A stretch of DNA of 64,000 bases from Bacillus mycoides (GTDB taxonomy: Bacteria; Bacillota; Bacilli; Bacillales; Bacillaceae_G): positions 615,001-679,000 of the forward strand of contig NZ_CP036132.1 of NCBI RefSeq assembly GCF_018742245.1, given 5' to 3'. A model generated the notes under the pieces. It did not search any database. It saw only the letters and a list, made by a program, of their open reading frames with translations, and had not been told where the DNA came from. A program made the translations under genes and the position numbers. Positions 53,811 through 62,491 of the stretch are shown one piece after another; the first letter of the stretch is position 1, and every line of letters starts with the position of its first letter.

Positions 53811-56204
53811 ATGAGAAAAAAAGCGCCATTTAAAGTGTTGTCATCATTAACGATCGCGACACTCATCGGATGCTCAGCTGTAATGAGTGCTCCGTTAGCA
53901 TACGCAGAAACGCCAGCAAAAGAAAGTGTGTCTACAACGTCAATTGATCATAATTTAATTCAAGAAGATCGTTTAGCGGAAGCGCTGAAAGAAAGAGGAA
54001 CGATTAATCCAGCCTCTTCTAAAGAAGAGACGAAAAAGGCTGTAGAGCAATATATTGAAAAGAAGCAAGGGGATCAGGCAAATAAAGAAATTCTTCCAGC
54101 GGATACTGCTAAAGAGGCATCTGATTTCGTGAAAAAAGTAAAAGAGAAGAAAATGGAGGAAAAGGAGAAAGTAAAGAAACCTGAAAAAAATGTGAGTCCT
54201 GAGCAAAAACCAGAACCAAATAAAAAACAACTGAATGGACAAGTCCCAACTTCTAAAGCAAAGCAAGCGCCATATAAAGGGTCTGTTCGAACTGATAAAG
54301 TATTAGTATTACTCGTTGAATTTAGTGATTATAAACATAATAATATTGATCAAACACCAGGATATATGTATTCGAATGACTTTAGTAGAGAGCATTATCA
54401 AAAAATGTTATTTGGTAATGAACCGTACACATTATTTGATGGTTCAAAAGTAAAAACATTTAAACAATATTATGAAGAGCAGTCTGGTGGAAGTTATACG
54501 ACAGATGGATATGTAACGGAGTGGCTAACTGTTCCAGGAAAAGCGTCTGACTACGGTGCTGATGGTAGTAGTGGTCACGATAATAAAGGACCAAAAGGCG
54601 CACGTGATTTAGTGAAGGAAGCTTTAAATGTGGCAGCTGAAAAGGGATTAGATTTATCTCAATTTGATCAATTTGACAGATATGATACAAATGGTGATGG
54701 TAATCAAAATGAATCTGACGGTGTAATTGATCATTTAATGGTAATCCATGCTGGTGTTGGTCAAGAAGCTGGTGGCGGTAAATTAGGTGATGATGCGATT
54801 TGGTCACATCGTTCAAAATTAGCAACAGATCCAGTAGCGATTGAAGGTACAAAATCAAAGGTAGATTACTTTGGTGGAAAAGTAGCAGCGCATGATTACA
54901 CAATTGAACCGGAAGATGGAGCAGTAGGTGTATTTGCGCATGAATTTGGACATGACCTTGGCTTACCGGATGAATATGACACGAAATATACTGGAATGGG
55001 TTCACCTGTTGAAGCGTGGTCATTAATGAGTGGAGGTAGTTGGACAGGGAAAATTGCAGGAACAGAGCCAACTAGTTTCTCACCACAAAATAAAGACTTC
55101 TTACAAAAGAATATGGGCGGCAACTGGGCAAAAATTTTAGAAGTAGATTACGATAAAATTAAGAGTGGTGTAGGCGTTCCTACATATATTGATCAAAGTG
55201 TTACGAAATCCAATCGTCCAGGCGTTGTACGTGTTAACTTACCAGGTAAAAGTGTTGAAACGATTAAACCGGAGTTTGGAAAGCATGCATATTATAGTAC
55301 AAGAGGAGATGATATGCATACAACACTAGAGACACCATTCTTCGATTTAACAAAAGGAACAAATGCAAAATTTGATTATAAAGCGAATTATGAACTAGAA
55401 GCAGAGTGTGATTTCATCGAAGTACATGCTGTAACTGAAGATGGAACGAAAACATTAATTGATAGATTGGGAGAAAACATAGTCCAAGAAGATAAAGATA
55501 CAACAGATGGAAAATGGATTGATAAATCATACGATTTAAGTCAATTTAAAGGGAAGAAAGTTAAACTACAATTCGACTATATTACAGATCCAGCTTTAAC
55601 ATATAAAGGTTTCGCAATGGATAATGTAAATGTAACAGTTGATGGACAAGTAGTATTTTCAGATGACGCAGAAGGACAGTCTAAAATGAAGTTAAATGGA
55701 TTCGTTGTTTCTGATGGGACAGAACAGAAACCACATTATTATTATCTAGAGTGGAGAAACTATGCTGGATCAGATAATGGATTAAAAGCGGGAAAAGGTC
55801 CGGTATATAATACAGGTCTTGTCGTTTGGTATGCAGATGATAGTTTCAAAGATAACTGGGTTGGGTTACATCCAGGTGAAGGCTTCCTTGGTGTTGTTGA
55901 CTCTCATCCAGAAGCGTTAGTTGGCAATCTAAACGGGAAACCAGCATACGGTAATACTGGAATGCAAATTGCAGATGCTGCATTTTCATTTGATCAAACG
56001 CCGACATGGAGTGCAAATTCATTAACACGTGGACAATTTAATTATACTGCATTACAAGGTGTTACAACATTTGATGATTCAAAAGTATACAGCAACAAAC
56101 AAATTGCTGACGCAGGACGCAAAGTTCCAAACCTTGGTCTTAAATTCCAAGTTGTTGGACAAGCAGATGATAAGTCTGCAGGTGCTGTTTGGATTAGACG
56201 TTAA
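53811..56204 (+). CDS. inhA2: Immune inhibitor A metalloprotease (InhA2)
   Basis: 797 residues. Signal peptide with cleavage after AYA (about residue 28), a propeptide rich in Lys/Glu (about 60-150), and an M6 peptidase domain with zinc site [12 protein letters not shown] (His377, Glu378, His381). The MAM/VEG-like C-terminal domains follow. Secreted zinc protease that degrades host antibacterial peptides and acts with other virulence factors. PlcR box upstream. ATG 53802 abuts AAGGGG, so 53811 is used. The stop is followed directly by a bcr1 fragment. Confidence 0.94.
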   Translation: MRKKAPFKVLSSLTIATLIGCSAVMSAPLAYAETPAKESVSTTSIDHNLIQEDRLAEALKERGTINPASSKEETKKAVEQYIEKKQGDQANKEILPADTAKEASDFVKKVKEKKMEEKEKVKKPEKNVSPEQKPEPNKKQLNGQVPTSKAKQAPYKGSVRTDKVLVLLVEFSDYKHNNIDQTPGYMYSNDFSREHYQKMLFGNEPYTLFDGSKVKTFKQYYEEQSGGSYTTDGYVTEWLTVPGKASDYGADGSSGHDNKGPKGARDLVKEALNVAAEKGLDLSQFDQFDRYDTNGDGNQNESDGVIDHLMVIHAGVGQEAGGGKLGDDAIWSHRSKLATDPVAIEGTKSKVDYFGGKVAAHDYTIEPEDGAVGVFAHEFGHDLGLPDEYDTKYTGMGSPVEAWSLMSGGSWTGKIAGTEPTSFSPQNKDFLQKNMGGNWAKILEVDYDKIKSGVGVPTYIDQSVTKSNRPGVVRVNLPGKSVETIKPEFGKHAYYSTRGDDMHTTLETPFFDLTKGTNAKFDYKANYELEAECDFIEVHAVTEDGTKTLIDRLGENIVQEDKDTTDGKWIDKSYDLSQFKGKKVKLQFDYITDPALTYKGFAMDNVNVTVDGQVVFSDDAEGQSKMKLNGFVVSDGTEQKPHYYYLEWRNYAGSDNGLKAGKGPVYNTGLVVWYADDSFKDNWVGLHPGEGFLGVVDSHPEALVGNLNGKPAYGNTGMQIADAAFSFDQTPTWSANSLTRGQFNYTALQGVTTFDDSKVYSNKQIADAGRKVPNLGLKFQVVGQADDKSAGAVWIRR

Positions 56205-56260
56205 TAAAGTGAAACTTTAATCAGTGGGGGTTTTGTCCATCCCCCACCAATCGGGATAAA
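56204..56260 (-). repeat. bcr1-type repeat, copy E (57 bp, deleted)
   Basis: ATAAA at 56204-56208 and 56256-56260. It keeps GTGAAACTTTAATCAGTGGGG and the hairpin bases, then jumps to CCAATCGGGATAAA. Two internal deletions, each between short repeats (CAC and CGGG), explain it. The first base is the last base of the inhA2 stop codon. Confidence 0.85.
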
Positions 56261-56262
56261 AT

Positions 56263-56300
56263 AAAAGCACATTCTTCATATGAAGAATGTGCTTTTTTAT
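56263..56300 (+). terminator. Terminator downstream of inhA2
   Basis: AAAAGCACATTCTTC/GAAGAATGTGCTTTT around ATAT, then Ts. It lies just after bcr1 copy E. Confidence 0.9.
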
Positions 56301-56576
56301 TTGTACAGTAAGTTATTATTTTAGCTTGTGTAATACAACTGTTTATCTATGTGTAGTGTATCAAATTATGTGGGGAAAGGAAATATTTCCGAGGAAATTG
56401 TCGAAGTATCGTTGGTATTTATAAACTTTCTTTTTAAAAGAAGAGATGTAGCATTGCTTTTACAGTGCAATTTATTTACATTGTTATTTGGCTATACACA
56501 AAAGTAATATATTAGGCGAAAAAAGAGCTCTATTGGATAGAGCTCCTTTTTAATGACAGAAAGGAGTGAGTTATAA
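56301..56576. other. Intergenic region with a second terminator-like hairpin
   Basis: No convincing ORF: two short frames between 56370 and 56510 lack a ribosome site and known similarity. At 56525-56545 GAGCTCTAT/ATAGAGCTC around TGG is followed by CTTTTT, a hairpin only 32 bases before the next start codon. It could end a short transcript or attenuate the next gene. Confidence 0.45.
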
Positions 56577-56918
56577 ATGAAAGAAACAATTGCATGTCCA
56601 CAATGTGAAGAGATTATTACTGCACAACATATTATCGATATCCCACATCCTTTTTCATTAAGGTGTCCGCATTGTAAGGTAAAGCTGAAAGAAATGAGGA
56701 TAACACCATGTTTAATATTAGCGGCAATTTGTATTATCCCACTGTTTATTATTATTGGAGAGAGTATTAAAGAATTGCTAGGAAAACATTTTTCTATTGT
56801 AGATCATGTACCAACGGTACTTATTTTCTTCTTATTTTGTTATCCGTTGTATTATTTCTATGAAAAATATAATGCCATATTATTCATTAAATATGGTTTG
56901 TTGAAAGTTAAAAGTTGA
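56577..56918 (+). CDS. Zinc-ribbon membrane protein of unknown function
   Basis: 113 residues. Two CxxC pairs (CPQC at 7-10 and CPHC near 31-34) form a zinc ribbon, followed by two membrane helices (about 43-62 and 80-98). AAGGAGTG precedes the ATG. It is followed after 21 bases by another small membrane protein, probably co-expressed. It resembles many uncharacterised Bacillus zinc-ribbon membrane proteins; no role can be assigned. Confidence 0.75.
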   Translation: MKETIACPQCEEIITAQHIIDIPHPFSLRCPHCKVKLKEMRITPCLILAAICIIPLFIIIGESIKELLGKHFSIVDHVPTVLIFFLFCYPLYYFYEKYNAILFIKYGLLKVKS

Positions 56919-56939
56919 ATTGAATAGGAGATTATCATT

Positions 56940-57269
56940 ATGTTGTGGAAAATTTATTTAGTAATTGTAGCGATATTAGCTATTACTTCGTTAGTAAGAG
57001 GGATGTTTCAAACACCGATTCAAAAGTTTGATTTTGTAGTGTCTATTATTACATGGATAGGACTATTTGGATTTGTTTTTGATGTACAAATATTGACGCC
57101 GATCGTTTGGAAATGCATCTTTGTGTTTAGCATCATTTGGACTTTAACTGCAGTTTTTGTTTTACGATTATATGAAGAGAAAGATGAGCCATTACCTTTT
57201 ATATTTAAATTAATTGGCATTATCCCAACTTTTCCGTTATATTACGGATTATATCAATATGCATTTTAA
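56940..57269 (+). CDS. Small integral membrane protein of unknown function
   Basis: 109 residues and about four helices (6-24, 33-52, 58-77, 87-105), with a short charged loop EEKDEPLP between the last two. No conserved catalytic residues are recognised. AATAGGAGATT lies before the ATG. Second gene of a two-gene unit with the zinc-ribbon protein, ending at a shared terminator. Confidence 0.75.
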   Translation: MLWKIYLVIVAILAITSLVRGMFQTPIQKFDFVVSIITWIGLFGFVFDVQILTPIVWKCIFVFSIIWTLTAVFVLRLYEEKDEPLPFIFKLIGIIPTFPLYYGLYQYAF

Positions 57270-57310
57270 AAAAAAGACAATGATGGAATTAACCCATCAT
57301 TGTTTTTTTT
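57267..57310. terminator. Bidirectional terminator
   Basis: ACAATGATGG/CCATCATTGT (57277-57286 with 57294-57303), flanked by nine As and eight Ts. Confidence 0.88.
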
Positions 57311-58443
57311 ACTTTGCTTCTTACATAAATCATTCCAGCAAATGTTAATAAGAATGCAGTTCCGATAACAAAGCTAGCGCTAGGTGATGCCCCGATTGCT
57401 CCGACTGTAAAGGAGCCAGCAACAACTCCTAACGAGAAGAATGCATAAAACAATCCGAATGCTTTCCCTCGGTTACCATCTGTTGTATTTTCAACAAGTA
57501 AAGCATTAATTGCTGGGAAGAGGATAGCGAATCCAATTCCATAAATCATCATAACGATAAAGAGCATGCCTTTTGTTGCAAATAATCCGAGTAAAGATAA
57601 CGCTAGTGCCATTACTGCAATCCCGATTAGCATTAGTTTTGAACGATTAAATCGATCGTAAATGCGATTTGTTGGCAGTAAGAAGAAGAGGATAGCGGTA
57701 ATTCCGAATACACTTAACATCATGCCTGTTGTAGATGCTTTAAGTGCTAACGCCTCAACTTTTACTGGTAACATATAAGTGACAATCCCTTGTGAAAACA
57801 TTAGTGTGAAAGCACCAATATATGCTTGTAATAAAGGTTCAGATCTCAATAGTTCAATCATATCTTCTTTGTTCATCATTTGTGTTCTTGATGTATCTTT
57901 CCTTGATACGTTATTTGGTAAGAAGAATAGGGATACGATTGTACCAAGGATCATTAAAATAGAAATGGTAATGAACACCCACTCTATACCAGCTGTTGCT
58001 TTCATAATGCCGCTGAAAGCAGGTCCTACGATTGCCGCTGTTCCAACAGCAGCACCAGATAGAGCCATTGCCTTACCTTGCCTTGCTGAATTTGTTTGTT
58101 TTGATAAAAACGTAAAGGCAGCAGGAATTAAAAATCCGTCACTAAAACCGTGCATAAAGCGCACAACTAATAGTTGTTCACCACTTTGAACAACGGTGTA
58201 TAACAAGACTATGAAACTCGTAATTCCCATGCTTATATAAAGGATTTTTTTTGCACCAAATTTATCAACAGCGGCTCCAGCAATAATATTACCGATCATA
58301 TTAGCGAATGAGTACATACCGACAACTAGCCCGATAACAAGAGGGGTTCCTCCAAGGCTTTGAGCGAAAGTACTCATAATAGGTAATTGTGAAAATGTAT
58401 CTAAAAACGCTACGATAACAATAAAGTAAATAAAATATTTCAA
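57289..58443 (-). CDS. MFS transporter, DHA1-type
   Basis: 384 residues, 12 helices. Motif A (GNIIAGAAVDKFGAKKILYI) and the motif C region (AAVGTAAIVGPAFSGIM) indicate a drug:proton antiporter-like MFS protein. No adjacent regulator. The substrate is unknown. The start at 58443 has GGAGAGGTG a few bases upstream on the - strand. Confidence 0.87.
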   Translation of the reverse strand: MKYFIYFIVIVAFLDTFSQLPIMSTFAQSLGGTPLVIGLVVGMYSFANMIGNIIAGAAVDKFGAKKILYISMGITSFIVLLYTVVQSGEQLLVVRFMHGFSDGFLIPAAFTFLSKQTNSARQGKAMALSGAAVGTAAIVGPAFSGIMKATAGIEWVFITISILMILGTIVSLFFLPNNVSRKDTSRTQMMNKEDMIELLRSEPLLQAYIGAFTLMFSQGIVTYMLPVKVEALALKASTTGMMLSVFGITAILFFLLPTNRIYDRFNRSKLMLIGIAVMALALSLLGLFATKGMLFIVMMIYGIGFAILFPAINALLVENTTDGNRGKAFGLFYAFFSLGVVAGSFTVGAIGASPSASFVIGTAFLLTFAGMIYVRSKVKKTMMG

Positions 58444-58586
58444 GCGATATTCACCTCTCCTATGCTATTATGGCATAATGCTAATTTCAACCGCAATGAA
58501 ATTGAATTAACAGATGTGGAAAAAAGTACAAAGTGACAAAATATTGAACGTTATTTGTTAAAAATTAGTGAAAACGAGATTGCTTT

Positions 58587-58615
58587 TTGAAATATATGGA
58601 TAAAAGTATTATAAT
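58587..58615 (+). promoter_or_regulatory. Promoter of bdhA
   Basis: TTGAAA (58587-58592), 17 bases, TATAAT (58610-58615). Confidence 0.75.
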
Positions 58616-58667
58616 AGATTTGTAAACTTCACCAGGTTAAGTATATACATAGAGAGGGATGTATAAA

Positions 58668-59720
58668 ATGAAAGCATTACTTTGGCATAATCAACATGAT
58701 GTACGAGTAGAAGAAGTACCAGAACCAACTGTAAGACCAGGAGCAGTGAAAATTAAAGTTAAATGGTGTGGTATCTGCGGGACAGACCTGCATGAATATT
58801 TAGCAGGACCTATTTTTATTCCAACAGAAGAACATCCATTAACACACGTAAAAGCACCGGTTATTTTAGGTCATGAGTTTAGTGGTGAGGTAGTAGAAAT
58901 TGGTGAAGGAGTTACATCTCATAAAGTGGGAGACCGCGTTGTTGTAGAACCAATTTATTCTTGTGGTAAATGTGAAGCTTGTAAACATGGACATTACAAT
59001 GTTTGTGAACAACTTGTTTTCCACGGTCTTGGTGGAGACGGCGGTGGTTTCTCTGAATATACAGTAGTACCAGAAGATATGGTTCATCATATTCCAGATG
59101 AAATGACGTATGAACAAGGTGCGCTTGTAGAACCAGCAGCAGTAGCAGTTCATGCAGTACGTCAAAGTAAATTAAAAGAGGGTGAAGCTGTAGCTGTATT
59201 TGGTTGTGGCCCGATTGGGCTTCTTGTAATCCAAGCAGCAAAAGCAGCAGGAGCAACTCCTGTTATCGCAGTGGAACTTTCTAAAGAACGTCAAGAGCTA
59301 GCTAAATTAGCAGGTGCTGATTACGTATTAAATCCAGCAACTCAAGATGTACTAGCAGAAATTCGTAACTTAACAAATGGTTTAGGTGTAAATGTTAGCT
59401 TTGAAGTAACAGGTGTTGAAGTTGTACTTCGTCAGGCAATTGAAAGTACAAGCTTTGAAGGCCAAACTGTAATTGTTAGTGTGTGGGAAAAAGATGCGAC
59501 AATTACTCCGAACAACCTTGTATTAAAAGAAAAAGAAGTTATCGGTATTCTTGGATATCGTCATATATTCCCAGCTGTTATTAAATTAATTAGCTCTGGC
59601 CAAATTCAAGCAGAGAAATTAATTACGAAAAAAATTACAGTGGACCAAGTTGTTGAAGAAGGCTTTGAAGCACTTGTAAAAGATAAAAAACAAGTGAAAA
59701 TTCTTGTTTCACCTAAATAA
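58668..59720 (+). CDS. bdhA: Zinc-dependent (R,R)-butanediol dehydrogenase
   Basis: 350 residues, medium-chain dehydrogenase family. Catalytic zinc ligands Cys (CGICGTDLHEY) and His-Glu (GHEFSGEVVEIGEG); structural zinc four-Cys loop CGKCEACKHGHYNVC; NAD-binding GCGPIGLLV. The sequence closely follows B. subtilis BdhA, which interconverts acetoin and 2,3-butanediol during fermentation. The ATG at 58659 touches the GAGAGGGA ribosome site, so 58668 is used. Sorbitol dehydrogenase is the nearest alternative. Confidence 0.9.
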   Translation: MKALLWHNQHDVRVEEVPEPTVRPGAVKIKVKWCGICGTDLHEYLAGPIFIPTEEHPLTHVKAPVILGHEFSGEVVEIGEGVTSHKVGDRVVVEPIYSCGKCEACKHGHYNVCEQLVFHGLGGDGGGFSEYTVVPEDMVHHIPDEMTYEQGALVEPAAVAVHAVRQSKLKEGEAVAVFGCGPIGLLVIQAAKAAGATPVIAVELSKERQELAKLAGADYVLNPATQDVLAEIRNLTNGLGVNVSFEVTGVEVVLRQAIESTSFEGQTVIVSVWEKDATITPNNLVLKEKEVIGILGYRHIFPAVIKLISSGQIQAEKLITKKITVDQVVEEGFEALVKDKKQVKILVSPK

Positions 59721-59733
59721 TATATAATAGAAG

Positions 59734-59776
59734 AAAGTAGCTCTTTTCTAGAAATAGAAAAGGGCTACTTTTTTTC
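59734..59776 (+). terminator. Terminator of bdhA
   Basis: 17-bp stem with one wobble pair (59734-59750 with 59755-59771) around GAAA, then Ts. Confidence 0.88.
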
Positions 59777-59839
59777 TATACTGAAAGGTGATAGACTTTC
59801 CTTTAACTAAAGGTATTTTTGTTTGGAAGGGGAAGTCCA

Positions 59840-60184
59840 ATGCTTTCATTTATGTTGACATTGAAACGGATGTTAAGAGCCTGTTTACGAGCATGGAAAG
59901 ATAAAGAGTTTCAAGTGTTATTCGTATTAACAATTTTGACATTAACATCGGGGACGATTTTTTATAGTACAGTTGAAGGGTTACGTCCTCTTGACGCTTT
60001 ATATTTTAGTGTGGTCACGTTGACGACTGTCGGTGATGGGAATTTTAGTCCGCAAACTGATTTTGGAAAGGTATTTACGATCTTATACATATTTATCGGG
60101 ATTGGATTAGTGTTTGGATTTATTCATAAATTGGCAGTTAATGTGCAACTGCCAAGTATATTATCGAAAAGAAAAAAAGAGTAA
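59840..60184 (+). CDS. Two-TM potassium channel (Ion_trans_2 family)
   Basis: 114 residues. Helix 1 (about 25-45), a pore loop with selectivity filter TVGDG in TLTTVGDGNFSP, and helix 2 (about 75-95), the minimal K+ channel pore that assembles as a tetramer. No RCK/TrkA-N regulatory domain is attached, so gating is unclear. The frame starts with a TTG at 59819, but GGAAGGGGA (59825-59833) puts the true ATG at 59840. Confidence 0.88.
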   Translation: MLSFMLTLKRMLRACLRAWKDKEFQVLFVLTILTLTSGTIFYSTVEGLRPLDALYFSVVTLTTVGDGNFSPQTDFGKVFTILYIFIGIGLVFGFIHKLAVNVQLPSILSKRKKE

Positions 60185-60211
60185 AGCAGTTAATCGCTTT
60201 ACTCTTTTTTT
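60175..60211 (+). terminator. Terminator of the K+ channel gene
   Basis: AGTAAAGC/GCTTTACT around AGTTAATC, with A and T flanks. Confidence 0.85.
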
Positions 60212-60309
60212 ACATTAGTTTAGACAAGTATTTGCAGTAGCTTAACAATACTTTATTACAATGTAAGTGTATTCGTTCATTACGTTCACTATGTATAAAG
60301 TTATAGCGG

Positions 60310-60325
60310 TATGAACATTTGCATA
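60310..60325 (+). promoter_or_regulatory. PlcR box upstream of plcB-sph
   Basis: TATGAACATTTGCATA fits the PlcR consensus TATGNANNNNTNCATA at every fixed position, 124 bases before plcB. Quorum-sensing PlcR-PapR activation is expected if plcR is intact in this strain. Confidence 0.92.
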
Positions 60326-60448
60326 TTTTAATTTAATAATAGAAATTCGGTGAAAGGTGAGATATTCTAATCATAGGTTAACCGGAAGACATCATAGGAT
60401 CCTAAAAAAATATGAACAATAATTCAATTATAAAATGGAGGATTTCAG

Positions 60449-61300
60449 ATGAAAAAGAAAGTTCTTGCTTTAGCAGCAGCTATTACGTTAGTAGCGCCAT
60501 TACAAAGCGTTGCATTTGCTCATGAAAACGATGGAGGACAGAGAGTTGGAGTTATTCCGCGCTGGTCTGCTGAAGATAAGCATAAAGAAGGCGTAAACTC
60601 TCATCTATGGATTGTAAACCGTGCAATGGATATTATGTCTCGTAATACAACACTTGTAAAACAAGATCAAGTTGCACTATTAAATGAATGGCGTACGGAG
60701 TTAGAGAACGGTATTTATGCTGCTGACTATGAAAATCCTTATTATGATAATAGCACATTTGCTTCACACTTCTATGACCCTGACAATGGAAAAACTTATA
60801 TTCCATTTGCAAAGCAGGCAAAGGAAACTGGAGCTAAATATTTCAAATTAGCAGGTGAGTCATACAAAAATAAAGATATGAAACAAGCATTCTTCTATTT
60901 GGGGTTATCTCTTCATTATTTAGGGGATGTAAATCAACCGATGCATGCAGCAAACTTTACAAATCTTTCGTATCCACAAGGGTTCCATTCTAAATATGAA
61001 AACTTTGTAGATACGATAAAAGATAATTATAAAGTAACGGATGGAAATGGATATTGGAACTGGAAAGGTACAAATCCAGAAGATTGGATTCATGGAGCGG
61101 CAGTAGTTGCGAAACAAGATTACTCTGGCATTGTAAATGATAATACGAAAGATTGGTTCGTGAAAGCAGCTGTATCACAAGAATATGCAGATAAATGGCG
61201 CGCTGAAGTTACACCAATGACAGGTACGCGATTAATGGATGCACAACGTGTTACTGCTGGATACATCCAGCTTTGGTTTGATACGTACGGAAATCGTTAA
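60449..61300 (+). CDS. plcB: Phosphatidylcholine-preferring phospholipase C
   Basis: 283 residues, the exact length of the B. cereus enzyme. Signal peptide (about 24 residues), a propeptide, and the mature start WSAEDKHKEGVNSHLWIVNRA, whose Trp1 and His ligate zinc. Further zinc ligands lie in LHYLGDVNQPMHAANF and the later YENFVDTI region. The secreted tri-zinc enzyme hydrolyses phosphatidylcholine, and with the sphingomyelinase encoded next forms the cereolysin AB haemolysin. Confidence 0.97.
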   Translation: MKKKVLALAAAITLVAPLQSVAFAHENDGGQRVGVIPRWSAEDKHKEGVNSHLWIVNRAMDIMSRNTTLVKQDQVALLNEWRTELENGIYAADYENPYYDNSTFASHFYDPDNGKTYIPFAKQAKETGAKYFKLAGESYKNKDMKQAFFYLGLSLHYLGDVNQPMHAANFTNLSYPQGFHSKYENFVDTIKDNYKVTDGNGYWNWKGTNPEDWIHGAAVVAKQDYSGIVNDNTKDWFVKAAVSQEYADKWRAEVTPMTGTRLMDAQRVTAGYIQLWFDTYGNR

Positions 61301-61307
61301 ATATTTG

Positions 61308-61346
61308 AAAAAGGTCAAATCTCAGAATAGAGTATTTGGCCTTTTT
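61308..61346 (+). terminator. Hairpin between plcB and sph (partial terminator)
   Basis: AAAAAGGTCAAAT/ATTTGGCCTTTTT with one G-U pair. A T run within the stem suggests partial termination, leaving sph less transcribed than plcB. Confidence 0.6.
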
Positions 61347-61376
61347 ATCACTACACAGTACATGGAGGTATGAAAC

Positions 61377-62378
61377 GTGAAAGGTAAATTGCTAAAAGGT
61401 GTACTTAGCTTTGGTATTGGTTTAGGAGCTTTATATAGTGGATCTTCAGCTCAAGCAGAAATGTCTACAAATCAAAATGATACGTTAAAAGTAATGACCC
61501 ATAATGTATATATGTTATCAACGAATTTATATCCAAACTGGGGACAAAATGAGCGTGCGGATTTAATTGGGGCAGCGGATTATATGAAAAATCAAGATGT
61601 TGTTATATTAAATGAAGTGTTTGATAATAGTGCTTCAAATCGCTTATTAGGAAATTTGAAGAAAGAATATCCAAATCAAACGGCAGTATTAGGTCGTAGT
61701 AGTGGAAGCGAGTGGGATAAGACGTTAGGCAACTATTCATCTTCGACTCCTGAAGATGGAGGTGTAGCGATTGTGAGTAAATGGCCAATTGTTGAAAAGA
61801 TTCAATATGTATTCAAAAAAGGCTGTGGACCAGATAACTTATCAAATAAAGGATTTGTATACACAAAAGTTAAGAAAAATGATCGTTTTGTGCATGTAAT
61901 TGGGACTCATTTACAAGCTGAAGATAGTATGTGTGGAAAAACTTCGCCGGCATCTGTACGTACAAAACAGCTACAAGAAATTCAAGAGTTTATTAAAAAT
62001 AAAAATATACCAAATAACGATTATGTGTTAATTGGTGGTGATATGAATGTGAATAAAATAAATGCTGAAAACAATAGTGACTCAGAGTACGCATCCATGT
62101 TCAAAACATTGCACGCTTCTATTCCATCTTATACTGGACATACTGCAACTTGGGATGCGACGACAAACAGTATTGCGAAATATAACTTCCCCGATAGCCC
62201 TGCCGAGTATTTAGATTATATTATTACAAGTAAGGACCATGCTAATCCATCGTATATAGAGAATAAGGTGTTACAGTCGAAATCGCCACAATGGACTGTT
62301 ACGTCATGGCTCAAAAAATATACATATAATGATTACTCGGATCATTATCCAGTAGAGGCGACTATTTCTATGAAGTAG
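61377..62378 (+). CDS. sph: Sphingomyelinase C
   Basis: 333 residues. Signal peptide ending AQA (about 27), then an exonuclease-endonuclease-phosphatase (DNase I-like) fold: VILNEVFD (metal-binding Glu), IGTHLQAED (His), IGGDMNVNK (Asp/Asn) and the C-terminal DYSDHYPV (catalytic His), all intact. The secreted Mg-dependent enzyme cleaves sphingomyelin. The start is GTG at 61377, seven bases after GGAGGT; the ATG at 61370 is out of frame. Confidence 0.97.
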   Translation: MKGKLLKGVLSFGIGLGALYSGSSAQAEMSTNQNDTLKVMTHNVYMLSTNLYPNWGQNERADLIGAADYMKNQDVVILNEVFDNSASNRLLGNLKKEYPNQTAVLGRSSGSEWDKTLGNYSSSTPEDGGVAIVSKWPIVEKIQYVFKKGCGPDNLSNKGFVYTKVKKNDRFVHVIGTHLQAEDSMCGKTSPASVRTKQLQEIQEFIKNKNIPNNDYVLIGGDMNVNKINAENNSDSEYASMFKTLHASIPSYTGHTATWDATTNSIAKYNFPDSPAEYLDYIITSKDHANPSYIENKVLQSKSPQWTVTSWLKKYTYNDYSDHYPVEATISMK

Positions 62379-62386
62379 AGTAGCCT

Positions 62387-62421
62387 AAAAAAAGTTTCTT
62401 CGTAAAGAAGAAACTTTTTTT
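62387..62421 (+). terminator. Terminator of plcB-sph
   Basis: AAAAAAAGTTTCTTC/GAAGAAACTTTTTTT around GTAAA. Confidence 0.92.
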
Positions 62422-62491
62422 ATTTGAAAACAGGAAAATCATTCTTTCTTTCCAATATGTATAAGACATATATAGAAGAGGAGAGAAAAAT

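Noticed and set aside
54460..55071. 203-codon open frame on the - strand inside inhA2
   Set aside because: Shadow of inhA2: His/Leu/Gln-rich composition, no ribosome site, no known similarity.
56370..56512. Short frames that might be a small gene (ending ...LFGYTQK)
   Set aside because: No ribosome site, start codon ambiguous, two frames compete; looks like non-coding AT-rich DNA.
58500..58600. Rex or Fnr site before bdhA
   Set aside because: TTGTTAAAAATTAGTGAAAA only loosely resembles the Rex consensus; not good enough to call.
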